NCBI RefSeq assembly: GCF_042654245.1 | Contig: NZ_JBHSGI010000002.1 | Location: 496,001 to 560,000, forward strand | Direction of reading: 5' to 3' | Origin: Seohaeicola_A nanhaiensis | GTDB lineage: Bacteria > Pseudomonadota > Alphaproteobacteria > Rhodobacterales > Rhodobacteraceae | Length of the DNA: 64,000 bases | Part shown: positions 1-8,659 of the stretch, piece by piece | How positions within the stretch are numbered: position 1 is the stretch's first letter | Layout of the letters: the number at the start of each line of letters is the position of its first letter | Translations under genes and position numbers: made by a program | The notes under the pieces: generated by a model | What the model was told of the DNA's origin: nothing | Databases searched by the model: none | The model's input: the letters and a program-made list of their open reading frames with translations, nothing else

Positions 1-6
1 CGACGC

Positions 7-294
7 TTGTCTGACGCCATTGTTCATGAAAGGGGCGAAACGAAGGGGCGCTATGTCCTGAGGCGCGATGGCGCCGAGGCAGAGCTGACCTACTCCATAG
101 TTTCGCCCCAGCTTGTCATTGCAGATCACACAGGCGTGCCGGTTTCGATGCGCGGCACGGGGGCCGGCAGGCTGCTGGCCGAGCGACTGGTCGAGGATGC
201 CCGGTCCGGCGGCTGGAAAATCGTGCCGCTGTGTCCCTTCGTGAACGCCCAAAGACGCAAGCATCCGGAATGGGCGGACGTGTTTTCGGAGTAG
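7..294 (+). CDS. GNAT-related small N-acetyltransferase (YjdJ/NATD1 type), possibly 5' truncated
   Basis: The protein is about 95 aa and resembles the short Gcn5-related acetyltransferase family typified by YjdJ/NATD1. The glycine-rich acetyl-CoA loop RGTGAGRLL lies at about residues 49-57, followed by a helix and the segment IVPLCPFV, as expected for this family. The substrate is unknown. The frame is open back to the first base of the window; the TTG at 7 is the first possible start inside it, so the true start could lie upstream. It ends one base before the convergent lytic transglycosylase. Family assignment is fairly sure; function is not. Confidence 0.7.
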   Translation: MSDAIVHERGETKGRYVLRRDGAEAELTYSIVSPQLVIADHTGVPVSMRGTGAGRLLAERLVEDARSGGWKIVPLCPFVNAQRRKHPEWADVFSE

Positions 295-295
295 G

Positions 296-1153
296 TCAGT
301 TCATCGCCACGAAAACGCAACCGTCCGAAATCAGCTCGGGCGGCGTGCGGCACAGCCCGCTGGCGACTTTCCAGGCCGCCAGCACCTTTGGTACATAGTC
401 ACGCGTTTCCGCGTAGGGTGGAACGCCCTTGTGGGTCTTCACGGCGCCCTCGCCCGCGTTATAGCCGGCCAGCGCCAGAATCGGGTCGTTGTCAAATTCC
501 TTCATCAACCAGTCGAGATATTTGACACCGCCAGCGATGCTCTGATCGGCGGCCAGACGGTCGATCACGCCGAAACGTGTGGCCGTGTCCGGCATCAGCT
601 GCATCAGGCCGGCCGCCCCTGCCCCGCTTATCGCGTCACTGCGGCCCGCGGATTCGACGGCGATCACCGCGAGTACTAGTGCCGGAGACACCGACGTGCC
701 CACGGTCGATCTGAGGATTGGTGCCCCCTGTGCCCGGGCAATCTCCTGCAGGGTCTGCAGCCGGGGCGCCGAGACCTTATCGGAGTTCTGGAGCGCGCGC
801 ATCGCCTGGGCCAGACGGCCCGGCCCAGCCCCCGTCAGCGCGGGCGAGACCTCGCTCCAGAACCAGTCATAGGAACCGCCAGCGGCCTTTGGGGCGGCAT
901 CGTCGTCGTCTGCTTCGCCTGTGGCCTTTTGCATGGGCGGCCGCGCCGCAAGAAGGGCCGCCTGCTCGACCGGGTCGATCTGGACGGTGATGCGCGGCCG
1001 TTGCGGGTTGGCAGGTACCGCGGTGGCTGCGCCCGGCACCTTGATCCGCTTGGCCGCGAACTCGGGGAACGGCTGGGGCGCCTCTCCGAGAACGAAGGAG
1101 GGCGCAAACAGCGTCATGACCGTTAGAGCGGCCGATCGGGTCAAAATCTTCAT
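296..1153 (-). CDS. Lytic transglycosylase, SLT domain, exported
   Basis: The 285-aa protein starts with a hydrophobic signal peptide (about residues 1-23, ending near VLGEA), so it should act on peptidoglycan in the periplasm. The N-terminal half is proline/alanine-rich with an acidic run (about 81-86). The C-terminal SLT domain has the catalytic glutamate in LAVIAVESAG (E167), the GLMQLMP motif (about 182-188) and the AGYNAGEGAV motif, all typical of soluble lytic transglycosylases. It is divergent from the flp pilin genes. Local wall opening for the Tad apparatus is plausible from position, but this is inference. No enzyme of this class usually forms part of the core Tad set. Confidence 0.88.
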   Translation of the reverse strand: MKILTRSAALTVMTLFAPSFVLGEAPQPFPEFAAKRIKVPGAATAVPANPQRPRITVQIDPVEQAALLAARPPMQKATGEADDDDAAPKAAGGSYDWFWSEVSPALTGAGPGRLAQAMRALQNSDKVSAPRLQTLQEIARAQGAPILRSTVGTSVSPALVLAVIAVESAGRSDAISGAGAAGLMQLMPDTATRFGVIDRLAADQSIAGGVKYLDWLMKEFDNDPILALAGYNAGEGAVKTHKGVPPYAETRDYVPKVLAAWKVASGLCRTPPELISDGCVFVAMN

Positions 1154-1332
1154 GTCAGGTCTCGACTGCTCGAACCTTGTTTTCTTTGGTCGGGATCTTT
1201 GGCGGTAGCTGCGAAGATTTCCACATAATAGCGTCCGAACTGCGGCTTTTTTCGCTTTATGGATCCAAATTGCATCTGCCAGCCGGGCTGGAAGGGGCGG
1301 AAAATCATTAATTTTCTTATTTTTGTCAATGA

Positions 1333-1345
1333 GTTATGACATAAC
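1333..1345. promoter_or_regulatory. 13-bp palindrome upstream of flp1, candidate operator
   Basis: GTTATG-A-CATAAC is a perfect inverted repeat with 6-base arms and one central base, inside the AT-rich part of the flp1 upstream region and about 40 bases before the sigma-54-like element. That position would suit an activator or repressor. The cognate protein is unknown. Confidence 0.35.
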
Positions 1346-1380
1346 CCCATGAAACCCGAGTTCTTACCAAAAATTCCCGC

Positions 1381-1399
1381 TTTTGGCCCAATTCCTGCC
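1381..1399 (+). promoter_or_regulatory. Sigma-54-like -24/-12 element upstream of flp1
   Basis: The sequence TTTTGGCCCAATTCCTGCC has GG (1385-1386) and GC (1397-1398) separated by exactly 10 bases, the invariant spacing of RpoN promoters. A near-identical copy occurs at 5781-5799 before cpaE. If used, transcription would begin near 1410 and leave a leader of about 100 bases before flp1. Confidence 0.4.
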
Positions 1400-1513
1400 A
1401 TGTGGTTCGGCAACAAATGCCCATCGCGACGGACTGGAACCGAAGAGAGAGTGTGGTTCCGACCCGGACGTTGCGTGCTGAGTGACAACCCATGATCCTT
1501 GGAGGGACATGTT

Positions 1514-1696
1514 ATGATGAAATTTCTGAAGAAATTCCGCAAAGACGAAAACGGCGCCGTCACGGTGGACTGGGTCGTTCTGACCGCAGCCGTCGTCGCC
1601 CTGGCCGGTGCGGCCTATTCGTCGATCCAGACCGGCGCCGAGAAACTGACCTCGGAAACCGGTGCCTACATTGAAGGAAAAGCTCCCAGCGACTGA
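1514..1696 (+). CDS. flp: Flp-like type IVb pilin, copy 1
   Basis: This 60-aa prepilin has a basic leader (MMKFLKKFRKDENG), a cleavage-type glycine at 14, then the hydrophobic assembly helix (about 17-35). It would be cleaved by the prepilin peptidase (12099-12629) and polymerised by the Tad machine. The usual Flp signature after cleavage has Glu+5 and Tyr+6; here those places hold Asp19 and Trp20. The ATG at 1514 is chosen over a TTG at 1499 because GGAGGG (1501-1506) would lie inside the longer frame and is well spaced from 1514. A strong terminator follows, so this gene may be transcribed alone. It is nearly identical to copy 2. Confidence 0.88.
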   Translation: MMKFLKKFRKDENGAVTVDWVVLTAAVVALAGAAYSSIQTGAEKLTSETGAYIEGKAPSD

Positions 1697-1723
1697 TACG
1701 GTTGTAAAAGATCGATGGTCTAG

Positions 1724-1751
1724 GGCCGCGCTCGACAGAGCGCGGCCTTTC
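1724..1751 (+). terminator. Rho-independent terminator after flp1
   Basis: A perfect 10-bp stem, GGCCGCGCTC (1724-1733) with GAGCGCGGCC (1738-1747), closes a GACA loop and is followed by TTTC and a further T-rich run. It lies 28 bases after the flp1 stop and separates copy 1 from copy 2. Confidence 0.85.
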
Positions 1752-1990
1752 AGCTTTTCGCGACACCCAGATTGAGCGTTCCCTGTACACCATTAAGTCC
1801 TCTGGATTATTTCACAAAGGTGTTGCGACTGTTGCCAAAAGCCGGCGACGAAGCACTAAAATTCAATAAAGCCGCCCCAATGCTGCCCCAATCGAACGGC
1901 CAATTAGGCACATGCCACGACGGAGAGACCAGTTCATTGGTCATGAGACCGGCGAGGATGTGACCACGTGATCCTATGGAGGGACCAAAC

Positions 1991-2173
1991 ATGATGAAGT
2001 TTGTGAAGAATTTCCGCAAAGACGAAAACGGGGCCGTCACGGTCGACTGGGTCGTTCTGACGGCAGCTGTCGTCGCCCTGGCCGGTGCTGCCTATTCGTC
2101 GATTCAGACCGGCGCCGAGAAACTGACCTCGGAAACCGGTGCCTACATTGAAGGAAAAGCTCCGTCCGATTGA
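1991..2173 (+). CDS. flp: Flp-like type IVb pilin, copy 2
   Basis: This 60-aa pilin differs from copy 1 at two residues in the leader (MMKFVKNF versus MMKFLKKF) and is otherwise the same, including G14, D19 and W20. At the DNA level I count about 14 differences over 183 bases, pointing to recent duplication or gene conversion. The start at 1991 is supported by GGAGGGAC at 1978-1985; the frame could extend to an ATG at 1976, but that codon overlaps the ribosome-binding site. The 294 bases before it (1697-1990) hold the flp1 terminator and presumably a separate promoter; I see no other feature there. Confidence 0.87.
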   Translation: MMKFVKNFRKDENGAVTVDWVVLTAAVVALAGAAYSSIQTGAEKLTSETGAYIEGKAPSD

Positions 2174-2196
2174 CTCGTGCAGACGTAGGTTTGCTG

Positions 2197-2230
2197 GAGG
2201 GCCATGTCTTTCACCGAAGATGTGGCCCTC
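2197..2230 (+). terminator. Stem-loop between flp2 and flp3
   Basis: GAGGGCCA (2197-2204) pairs perfectly with TGGCCCTC (2223-2230), and after a two-base mismatch the stem continues for about four pairs. No T-tract follows, so it may be a weak or Rho-assisted terminator or an mRNA-processing/stabilising hairpin rather than a strong stop. Confidence 0.45.
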
Positions 2231-2267
2231 GCCCAAAAGACCCAAGGACATTCCTGAGAGGTTAAAA

Positions 2268-2450
2268 ATGCGCAATCAAATTCGTAAATTTCTTCGTAGA
2301 GAAAGTGGCGCTGTCACAGTGGATTGGGTTGTCCTGACTGCAGCGGTTGTTGCGCTGGCCGGTGTTGCCTACACGTCGATCCAAACGGCTTCCGGTGGGG
2401 TGGGCAACGGGGTTGGCGAGTATCTTTCGGCGAAACAAGTCGGGAACTGA
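2268..2450 (+). CDS. flp: Flp-like type IVb pilin, copy 3 (divergent)
   Basis: The 60-aa protein keeps the leader-glycine-helix plan (MRNQIRKFLRRESG then AVTVDWVVLTAAVVALAGVA) and the Asp/Trp pair, but its C-terminal third is unrelated to copies 1 and 2 (SGGVGNGVGEY, ending SAKQVGN). A GAGAGG ribosome-binding site at 2256-2261 supports ATG 2268 over a longer frame starting at 2139. Glycine-rich C-terminus and divergence suggest a minor pilin or an alternative major subunit. Confidence 0.85.
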   Translation: MRNQIRKFLRRESGAVTVDWVVLTAAVVALAGVAYTSIQTASGGVGNGVGEYLSAKQVGN

Positions 2451-2611
2451 TCCCGACCTTCGCAGGGATACGCGTTGCATCTAGCTTTGCCGCGCCACCG
2501 GTCCTCCCATTTTTGGCCACAATCCGGGGCTACCCTCAGAACAGTCAACACATCCGAGTCCAATGACTCGCCGCCAGGGTATCGGTGGTTCAACCATGGA
2601 GAAGTCACGGA

Positions 2612-3469
2612 ATGCGTGCGGTTTTCGGACTGGTTCTGATCGTCGGCATCGCCCTCGCTGGGGGCGCTGTCATGATGGCCAAGAAATATATCGGCGAATA
2701 TCAGGCCGAACTGAATCGCGAGCGCGCGGCGCGTCAGGCGATTGTGCCCACAGTGCCGGTCTACGTTGCCACGCGTCAACTGAAATACGGTGAACCGCTG
2801 ACCGAGGATGCGATCCGCGCCGTAAAGTGGCCGGTGAACGCGGTTCCCGAAGGCGCCTTCACCGATCTCGCCGTCCTGTTCCCGCCCGATGTGGTCGAAA
2901 AGCGCTATGTCTTGCGTGCGATGGAAAAAGACGAAGCCATCATGGTCCTCAAGGTCACCGCGCCCGGAGAGGATGCCGGCATCAACTCGCGCCTCGAGCG
3001 CGGGATGCGGGCCTTCGCGATTCCCGTCGATGTCGCCTCGGGTGTGTCTGGCTTCCTGCGGCCGGGTGACCGCGTTGATGTCTATTGGACCGGCAGCCTG
3101 CGTGGGCTGACTGACAACGCCGCGGGCGATTTCACCAAGATGATCGAAGCCGGCGTCAAGGTGATCGCCATCGACCAGTCCGCCAATGGCGAGATCGAAG
3201 CTGGAACGATTGCGCGGACCGTGACCGTGGCGGTCAGCCCCGAGCAGGTCGCGGCATTGGCCCAGGCCCGGTCGAGCGGCAAACTGTCCCTGTCGCTGGT
3301 CGGCGCGGCGGACGATACGATTGCAGCTGCCATCGAAGTCAACCAACGGTCGCTGCTTGGCATCAGCGAAATTCAGGCCGCCCCGGCCAAGGCCGAAGAA
3401 CAGGTTTGCACGATCCGCACCCGGCGCGGCGCCGAAGTGGTGGATCTGCCAATTCCCTGCACAAACTGA
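2612..3469 (+). CDS. cpaB: Tad pilus assembly protein CpaB/RcpC
   Basis: The 285-aa protein has one N-terminal membrane segment (about residues 3-20, VFGLVLIVGIALAGGAV) and then a SAF domain (about 50-110, with LKYGEPLTEDAIRAVKWP) and an RcpC-like region. In the Tad system this periplasmic protein helps assemble or stabilise the secretin. The ATG at 2612 follows GGAGAAG (2598-2604), so the longer frame from 2585 is not used. A cysteine pair near the C-terminus (VCTIRTRRGAE..LPIPC) may form a disulfide. It is followed by a strong terminator rather than running on into cpaC. Confidence 0.9.
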   Translation: MRAVFGLVLIVGIALAGGAVMMAKKYIGEYQAELNRERAARQAIVPTVPVYVATRQLKYGEPLTEDAIRAVKWPVNAVPEGAFTDLAVLFPPDVVEKRYVLRAMEKDEAIMVLKVTAPGEDAGINSRLERGMRAFAIPVDVASGVSGFLRPGDRVDVYWTGSLRGLTDNAAGDFTKMIEAGVKVIAIDQSANGEIEAGTIARTVTVAVSPEQVAALAQARSSGKLSLSLVGAADDTIAAAIEVNQRSLLGISEIQAAPAKAEEQVCTIRTRRGAEVVDLPIPCTN

Positions 3470-3495
3470 TGAACTGAAACAGTTTTCCAGGAACA

Positions 3496-3527
3496 ACGGG
3501 GCGTGTGGACAACACGCCCCGTTTTTT
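3496..3527 (+). terminator. Strong Rho-independent terminator between cpaB and cpaC
   Basis: ACGGGGCGTGT (3496-3506) and ACACGCCCCGT (3512-3522) form a perfect 11-bp stem with loop GGACA, followed by six Ts (3522-3527). The stop is unexpected inside a Tad operon and implies that cpaC has its own promoter. Confidence 0.9.
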
Positions 3528-3570
3528 CGTTGTTGCCGGTTGTCCACATAAGGAGGGGCCCGGAAACCTC

Positions 3571-3589
3571 TGATTATTGCAATAAATCA
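3571..3589. promoter_or_regulatory. Inverted repeat upstream of cpaC
   Basis: TGATT-N9-AATCA is a perfect interrupted inverted repeat (3571-3589) with an internal ATTGCAAT palindrome. It lies between the cpaB terminator and the cpaC start, where a new promoter must be, so it is a candidate operator. The regulator is unknown. Confidence 0.35.
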
Positions 3590-3664
3590 CGAACTGCCGC
3601 ACAGTCACCTTCAGACCGGGCGACAAAGACCCGACAATGAGGCGTGATCGGAGAGGCAGGTCAC

Positions 3665-5086
3665 ATGACATTTCATGATTCACTCAAGGCAGCCCTCATG
3701 GGGCTTGCTCTGGCGTTTGCGCCCTTCGTGGGTGGCGCCCAGGCCGAAACATTGACGGTCGTCAAGAAGGGCAGCGCCGCGACGCTTGATGTTCCGATGA
3801 ACCGGGCCATCGTGGTCGAAAGCGACGTCTCCTTTTCCGAACTCAGCATCGCCAATCCGGGCATCGCGGATATCTCCTCCTTGTCGGACCGCACGATCTA
3901 TGTGCTGGGCAAGTCTCCGGGGATGACCACGCTCACGCTTCTGGACGCGGCCGGGCGGCTGATTACCAACGTCGAAGTGCGCGTCTCGGCGGATGTCACC
4001 GAATTCAAGGAACGCCTTGGGCAGATTCTTCCCGGCGAGAGGATCGAGGTGCGCACCGCCAATGACGGCATCGTCCTCTCCGGTGTCGTGTCCAGTTCCC
4101 AACGCCTGCAACGGGCGCTCGACCTCGCCGAGCGCTATGCGCCCGACCGCGTTTCGAACCTGATGAGCGTCGGCGGCGTCCAGCAGGTCATGCTCAAGGT
4201 CCGCTTCGCCGAGATGCAGCGCGCCGTCTCCAAGTCGCTCAGTTCGTCGCTCAGCCTTTCCGGCAGCGTATTCGGAAACAACGCCGGCCTCACCGGTGGC
4301 ACCAATACCCTGAACAACCAGCCAGCTGTCACCAGTTCGCAGGGCGGCAACATCCCAGCCGTGAATGACAACAACGGTGCCGTACTCTTTGGATTTAACG
4401 CGGGCTCGCTGCAAGTTGGCCTGTTGCTGGAAGCGCTGGAACAGAAGGGCGTCGTGCGGACCCTTGCGGAACCGAACCTCACCGCACTTTCCGGCCAGGA
4501 AGCCAAGTTTCTTGCCGGCGGCGAATATCCCATTCCGGTGGCACAGGATAACGGCGCGATCTCGGTCGAGTTCAAACCATTCGGTATCGAGCTGAACTTC
4601 ACACCCCGCGTGGTCGATCAGGACGTGATCAACCTCGAGCTGATGGCGGCTGTTTCGGCCATCGATCCGAACAACGGCGTGAACTTCAACGGCTTCCAGA
4701 TCGACGCCTTCAGCCGGCGCGAGACGTCGACCACCGTCGAAATGCGGGACGGCGAGAGTTTTGCCATTGCCGGCCTGATCCAGGATGACTTTCTGGACAG
4801 TGTCGGGCAACTTCCCTGGATCGGGGACGTTCCGGTTCTGGGAGCCCTGTTCCGCAGTTCTTCCTATCAGCGCAAACAGACCGAGCTGGTGATCATCATC
4901 ACCGCCCATTTGGTGACCCCGACGCGCGGCGAGGCTTTTGCCCTGCCCACCGACCGGGTGATCCCGCCCAGCGAGAAATCGCTGTTCCTCTATGGCAAGA
5001 CCAGCCGCGCCAAATCCGGCAACGCTGCCGCTAACGAAGTCGCCAAGCAGGACTTCAGCGGTTCCTACGGATATGTCCTGGACTGA
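3665..5086 (+). CDS. cpaC: Tad pilus outer-membrane secretin CpaC/RcpA
   Basis: This 473-aa protein has a signal peptide ending in GGAQA and then the RcpA/CpaC N-terminal domain (TLTVVKKGSAATLDV), a BON-like segment (about residues 105-180) and the C-terminal secretin domain. The conserved secretin tail VPVLGALFR, followed by TELVIIITAHLV, is present. It forms the outer-membrane channel for the Flp pilus. ATG 3665 is preferred to GTG 3644 because it starts a clean signal peptide and follows GGAGAGGCAGG (3650-3660). A Gly/Asn-rich insert (about 205-250) may be surface-exposed. The gene lies 16 bases before the OmpA lipoprotein. Confidence 0.93.
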   Translation: MTFHDSLKAALMGLALAFAPFVGGAQAETLTVVKKGSAATLDVPMNRAIVVESDVSFSELSIANPGIADISSLSDRTIYVLGKSPGMTTLTLLDAAGRLITNVEVRVSADVTEFKERLGQILPGERIEVRTANDGIVLSGVVSSSQRLQRALDLAERYAPDRVSNLMSVGGVQQVMLKVRFAEMQRAVSKSLSSSLSLSGSVFGNNAGLTGGTNTLNNQPAVTSSQGGNIPAVNDNNGAVLFGFNAGSLQVGLLLEALEQKGVVRTLAEPNLTALSGQEAKFLAGGEYPIPVAQDNGAISVEFKPFGIELNFTPRVVDQDVINLELMAAVSAIDPNNGVNFNGFQIDAFSRRETSTTVEMRDGESFAIAGLIQDDFLDSVGQLPWIGDVPVLGALFRSSSYQRKQTELVIIITAHLVTPTRGEAFALPTDRVIPPSEKSLFLYGKTSRAKSGNAAANEVAKQDFSGSYGYVLD

Positions 5087-5102
5087 TCGGAGGATCGGGA
5101 AA

Positions 5103-5735
5103 ATGTGGAAGTATGCTACGACCTTCATGATCGGCCTCGGGCTGTCCGGTTGTTCCCAGGAAGCGGGTCTCGAACCGGGTTCGCGATCGTTGGGCAATGC
5201 CAACCAAACCAACGAACTGGTCATGCGTGGCGAGCTTGACTACGCGATCAGCCTTGGCAACCGTTTTGCAAGCGACGTGCCAACGACCGTCACCTTTGCG
5301 TTCGACAGCGCGCGGCTGGACCCGGCGTCGATGCAGATACTCGATCAGCAGGCCAACTGGATTCGCCAGTTCCCCGAAGTTCGGTTCCGCGTTTACGGTC
5401 ACACAGACAAGGTGGGATCGGCCAGCTACAACTATGGCCTCGGCAAACGCCGCGCCGTCGCGGTGGTGAACTACCTCGCGGCGCGCGGAATTAGCCGGTC
5501 ACGGCTGGAAGCGCTGGTTTCCTACGGCGAGACACGCCCCGTCATCAACACTCAAGACCGGGAACGGCAGAACCGACGCACGGTCACCGAGGTTTCGGGC
5601 TTCGTCAAACGCCACCCGACGGTTCTTGATGGCAAATATGCGCAGATCATCTATCGGGAATACATCGCCAGCGCCGTGCCTCCCTCGGGTTTGACCGGGC
5701 GCGAGAACACCGGCGGTTTCACGCAAGAACAATAA
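5103..5735 (+). CDS. OmpA-family peptidoglycan-binding lipoprotein in the cpaD position
   Basis: The 210-aa product has a lipoprotein signal (MWKYATTFMIGLGLSGC, lipobox LSGC) and a C-terminal OmpA domain (about residues 60-165) with TFAFDSARLDPAS, VYGHTDKVGSASYNYGLG and RRTVTEV, the usual diaminopimelate-binding motifs. The place between cpaC and cpaE is normally held by CpaD; an OmpA lipoprotein could anchor the secretin to the wall instead. GGAGGAT at 5089-5095 sets the start at 5103, although the frame is open from 4992 inside cpaC. The role in pilus assembly is inferred from position. Confidence 0.88.
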   Translation: MWKYATTFMIGLGLSGCSQEAGLEPGSRSLGNANQTNELVMRGELDYAISLGNRFASDVPTTVTFAFDSARLDPASMQILDQQANWIRQFPEVRFRVYGHTDKVGSASYNYGLGKRRAVAVVNYLAARGISRSRLEALVSYGETRPVINTQDRERQNRRTVTEVSGFVKRHPTVLDGKYAQIIYREYIASAVPPSGLTGRENTGGFTQEQ

Positions 5736-5740
5736 GAGTG

Positions 5741-5793
5741 CCGGGCGGCGATCGTCGCCCGGCTCCCTACAATTGGGTTTTTTTGGCCCAATT
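5741..5793 (+). terminator. Hairpin(s) after the OmpA lipoprotein gene
   Basis: CCGGGCGGCGA/TCGTCGCCCGG (5741-5762) forms a GC stem with one G-T pair. It is followed by AATTGGG, seven Ts and CCCAATT (5771-5793), a second small hairpin with the T run in its loop. Together they look like a terminator before cpaE; the second overlaps the promoter-like element at 5781-5799. Confidence 0.5.
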
Positions 5794-5799
5794 ATTGCC
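5781..5799 (+). promoter_or_regulatory. Sigma-54-like -24/-12 element upstream of cpaE
   Basis: TTTTGGCCCAATTATTGCC repeats the element before flp1, differing only at two bases (AT for CC). GG (5785-5786) and GC (5797-5798) are 10 bases apart. It lies 139 bases before cpaE and just after a hairpin, fitting a promoter for a cpaE-led unit. Confidence 0.42.
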
Positions 5800-5936
5800 C
5801 ACATTTCCCGACAGAGTGTCCTCAAAGGGCGACGTGTATTCCGGGTGAAGGAGACACGTCGGCAGAGCAGATGTCATCAGGGTCCGGCGGCCACCCGCCC
5901 CCTGATGCTGCCAGGCCCGCAAAGAGGATGAAGGCA

Positions 5937-7178
5937 ATGAGCAGCGCAACGCCGCAACCCGAGACCAATCCGATTGTGGCCTGCACGGTCAGCCGCGACG
6001 TTCAGAATTTCGACCTCCTGATCGAGGATATGGAAGCGAACCTTGGTGAGAGCTGGGGTGACCTTGGGTTTGCCGAGGCACTGGCGTTTTTCAGCCAGCC
6101 CGAAGCGGAAACCCTGGAATTCATCGCCCTGGCCATCGACGGCGAGGACGAGGACAATCTGATGATGATGGGCGAAATCATCGCCCAGGCCAAGGCGCGC
6201 AAGATCAGTGTCATCCTCATTGCAGAAGACGTCACGCCCGCGTCGCTGCACCAGCTCTTGCGCAAGGGGGCCGATGAATTCGTCCCCTACCCGCTCCCGG
6301 AACGGGAATTGCAGTCTGCCATCGAGCGCCTCCGCCAGACGCGGTCCGCCCCCGCGGTGGACGCGAATCATCCGCGTGCCTCGCTTGCCGGGGGGTCGGC
6401 CAAAGAAGGCGCGCTGCTCGTGTTCCAGGGGCTCGCGGGCGGCGCCGGATCGACCACGCTGGCGGTCAATCTCGCCTGGGAGTTGGCGAACATTTCGAAG
6501 ACCGACGCCCCCAGTGTCTGCCTACTGGATTTGGACCTGCAGTATGGCTCGGTTTCCACCTATCTCGACCTACCGCGGCGCGAGATCGTCTTTGAAATGC
6601 TGTCGGACACCGAAAATCTCGACAAGGACGTCTTTGCCGCAGCGCTGACGCCGTTCCAGGACAAGCTGCAAGTTCTGACCTCGCCTTCGGATATCGTGCC
6701 GCTCGACATTTTCACGCCGACCGACATCCAGCGCGTGATCGAGATGGCGCGCGCGCACTTCGACTTTGTTGTCGTAGATATGCCCTCGACGCTGGTACAT
6801 TGGTCCGAAACCGTGCTTCAGGCCGCGCATGTCTATTTTGCTGTGCTGGAACTCGATATGCGATCCGCACAGAACGCCTTGCGGCTCAAGCGGGCCCTGC
6901 AGTCGGAAGATCTTCCCTTCAACAAGCTGCGTTTCGCTCTGAACCGGGCGCCAGGCTTCACGGATCTGTCTGGAAAGGCGCGGGTGAAGCGAATGGCCGA
7001 AAGCCTTGGGATTTCGATCGACCTGCAACTGCCCGATGGGGGCAAGCAGGTGGCCCAGTGCGCCGATCACGGAATTCCGCTGGCTTCTTCCGCCGCGAAA
7101 AATCCGCTGCGCAAGGAAATCGCAAAGCTGGCGCAGTCCCTGTACGAACTTGGTCAGAGCGACGCTCAGGCCGCCTGA
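5937..7178 (+). CDS. cpaE: Tad pilus assembly ATPase-like protein CpaE/TadZ
   Basis: The 413-aa protein has a receiver-like N-terminal domain (about residues 12-135) and a MinD/ParA-type ATPase domain (about 158-400). The P-loop region reads GLAGGAGSTTLAVNLA, without the Walker A lysines of MinD, as is common in CpaE/TadZ. It probably localises the Tad machinery. Later ATPase motifs include SVCLLDLDLQYGS and VVVDMPSTLV. ATG 5937 is chosen because GAGG lies 9 bases upstream; in-frame ATGs at 5871 and 5928 are alternatives. It is followed after 23 bases by cpaF. Confidence 0.9.
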   Translation: MSSATPQPETNPIVACTVSRDVQNFDLLIEDMEANLGESWGDLGFAEALAFFSQPEAETLEFIALAIDGEDEDNLMMMGEIIAQAKARKISVILIAEDVTPASLHQLLRKGADEFVPYPLPERELQSAIERLRQTRSAPAVDANHPRASLAGGSAKEGALLVFQGLAGGAGSTTLAVNLAWELANISKTDAPSVCLLDLDLQYGSVSTYLDLPRREIVFEMLSDTENLDKDVFAAALTPFQDKLQVLTSPSDIVPLDIFTPTDIQRVIEMARAHFDFVVVDMPSTLVHWSETVLQAAHVYFAVLELDMRSAQNALRLKRALQSEDLPFNKLRFALNRAPGFTDLSGKARVKRMAESLGISIDLQLPDGGKQVAQCADHGIPLASSAAKNPLRKEIAKLAQSLYELGQSDAQAA

Positions 7179-7201
7179 CCTCTTCCGGAGTGTAGTCGAA
7201 C

Positions 7202-8658
<1,457 letters not shown>

Positions 8659-8659
<1 letters not shown>

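Larger units (their letters stand above)
1154..1513. promoter_or_regulatory. Divergent intergenic region upstream of flp1
   Basis: This 360-base region separates the lytic transglycosylase from the first pilin gene and shows no convincing coding frame. It has an AT-rich core (about 1308-1330), a 13-base palindrome GTTATGACATAAC at 1333-1345, and the repeated TTTTGGCCCAATTNNTGCC element at 1381-1399. The last lies 116 bases before the flp1 start and is the best promoter candidate. No protein-binding evidence is available. Confidence 0.6.

Noticed and set aside
4992..5102. Extended N-terminus of the OmpA lipoprotein inside cpaC
   Set aside because: The lipoprotein signal peptide begins at 5103 right after GGAGGAT, so the longer start would destroy it.
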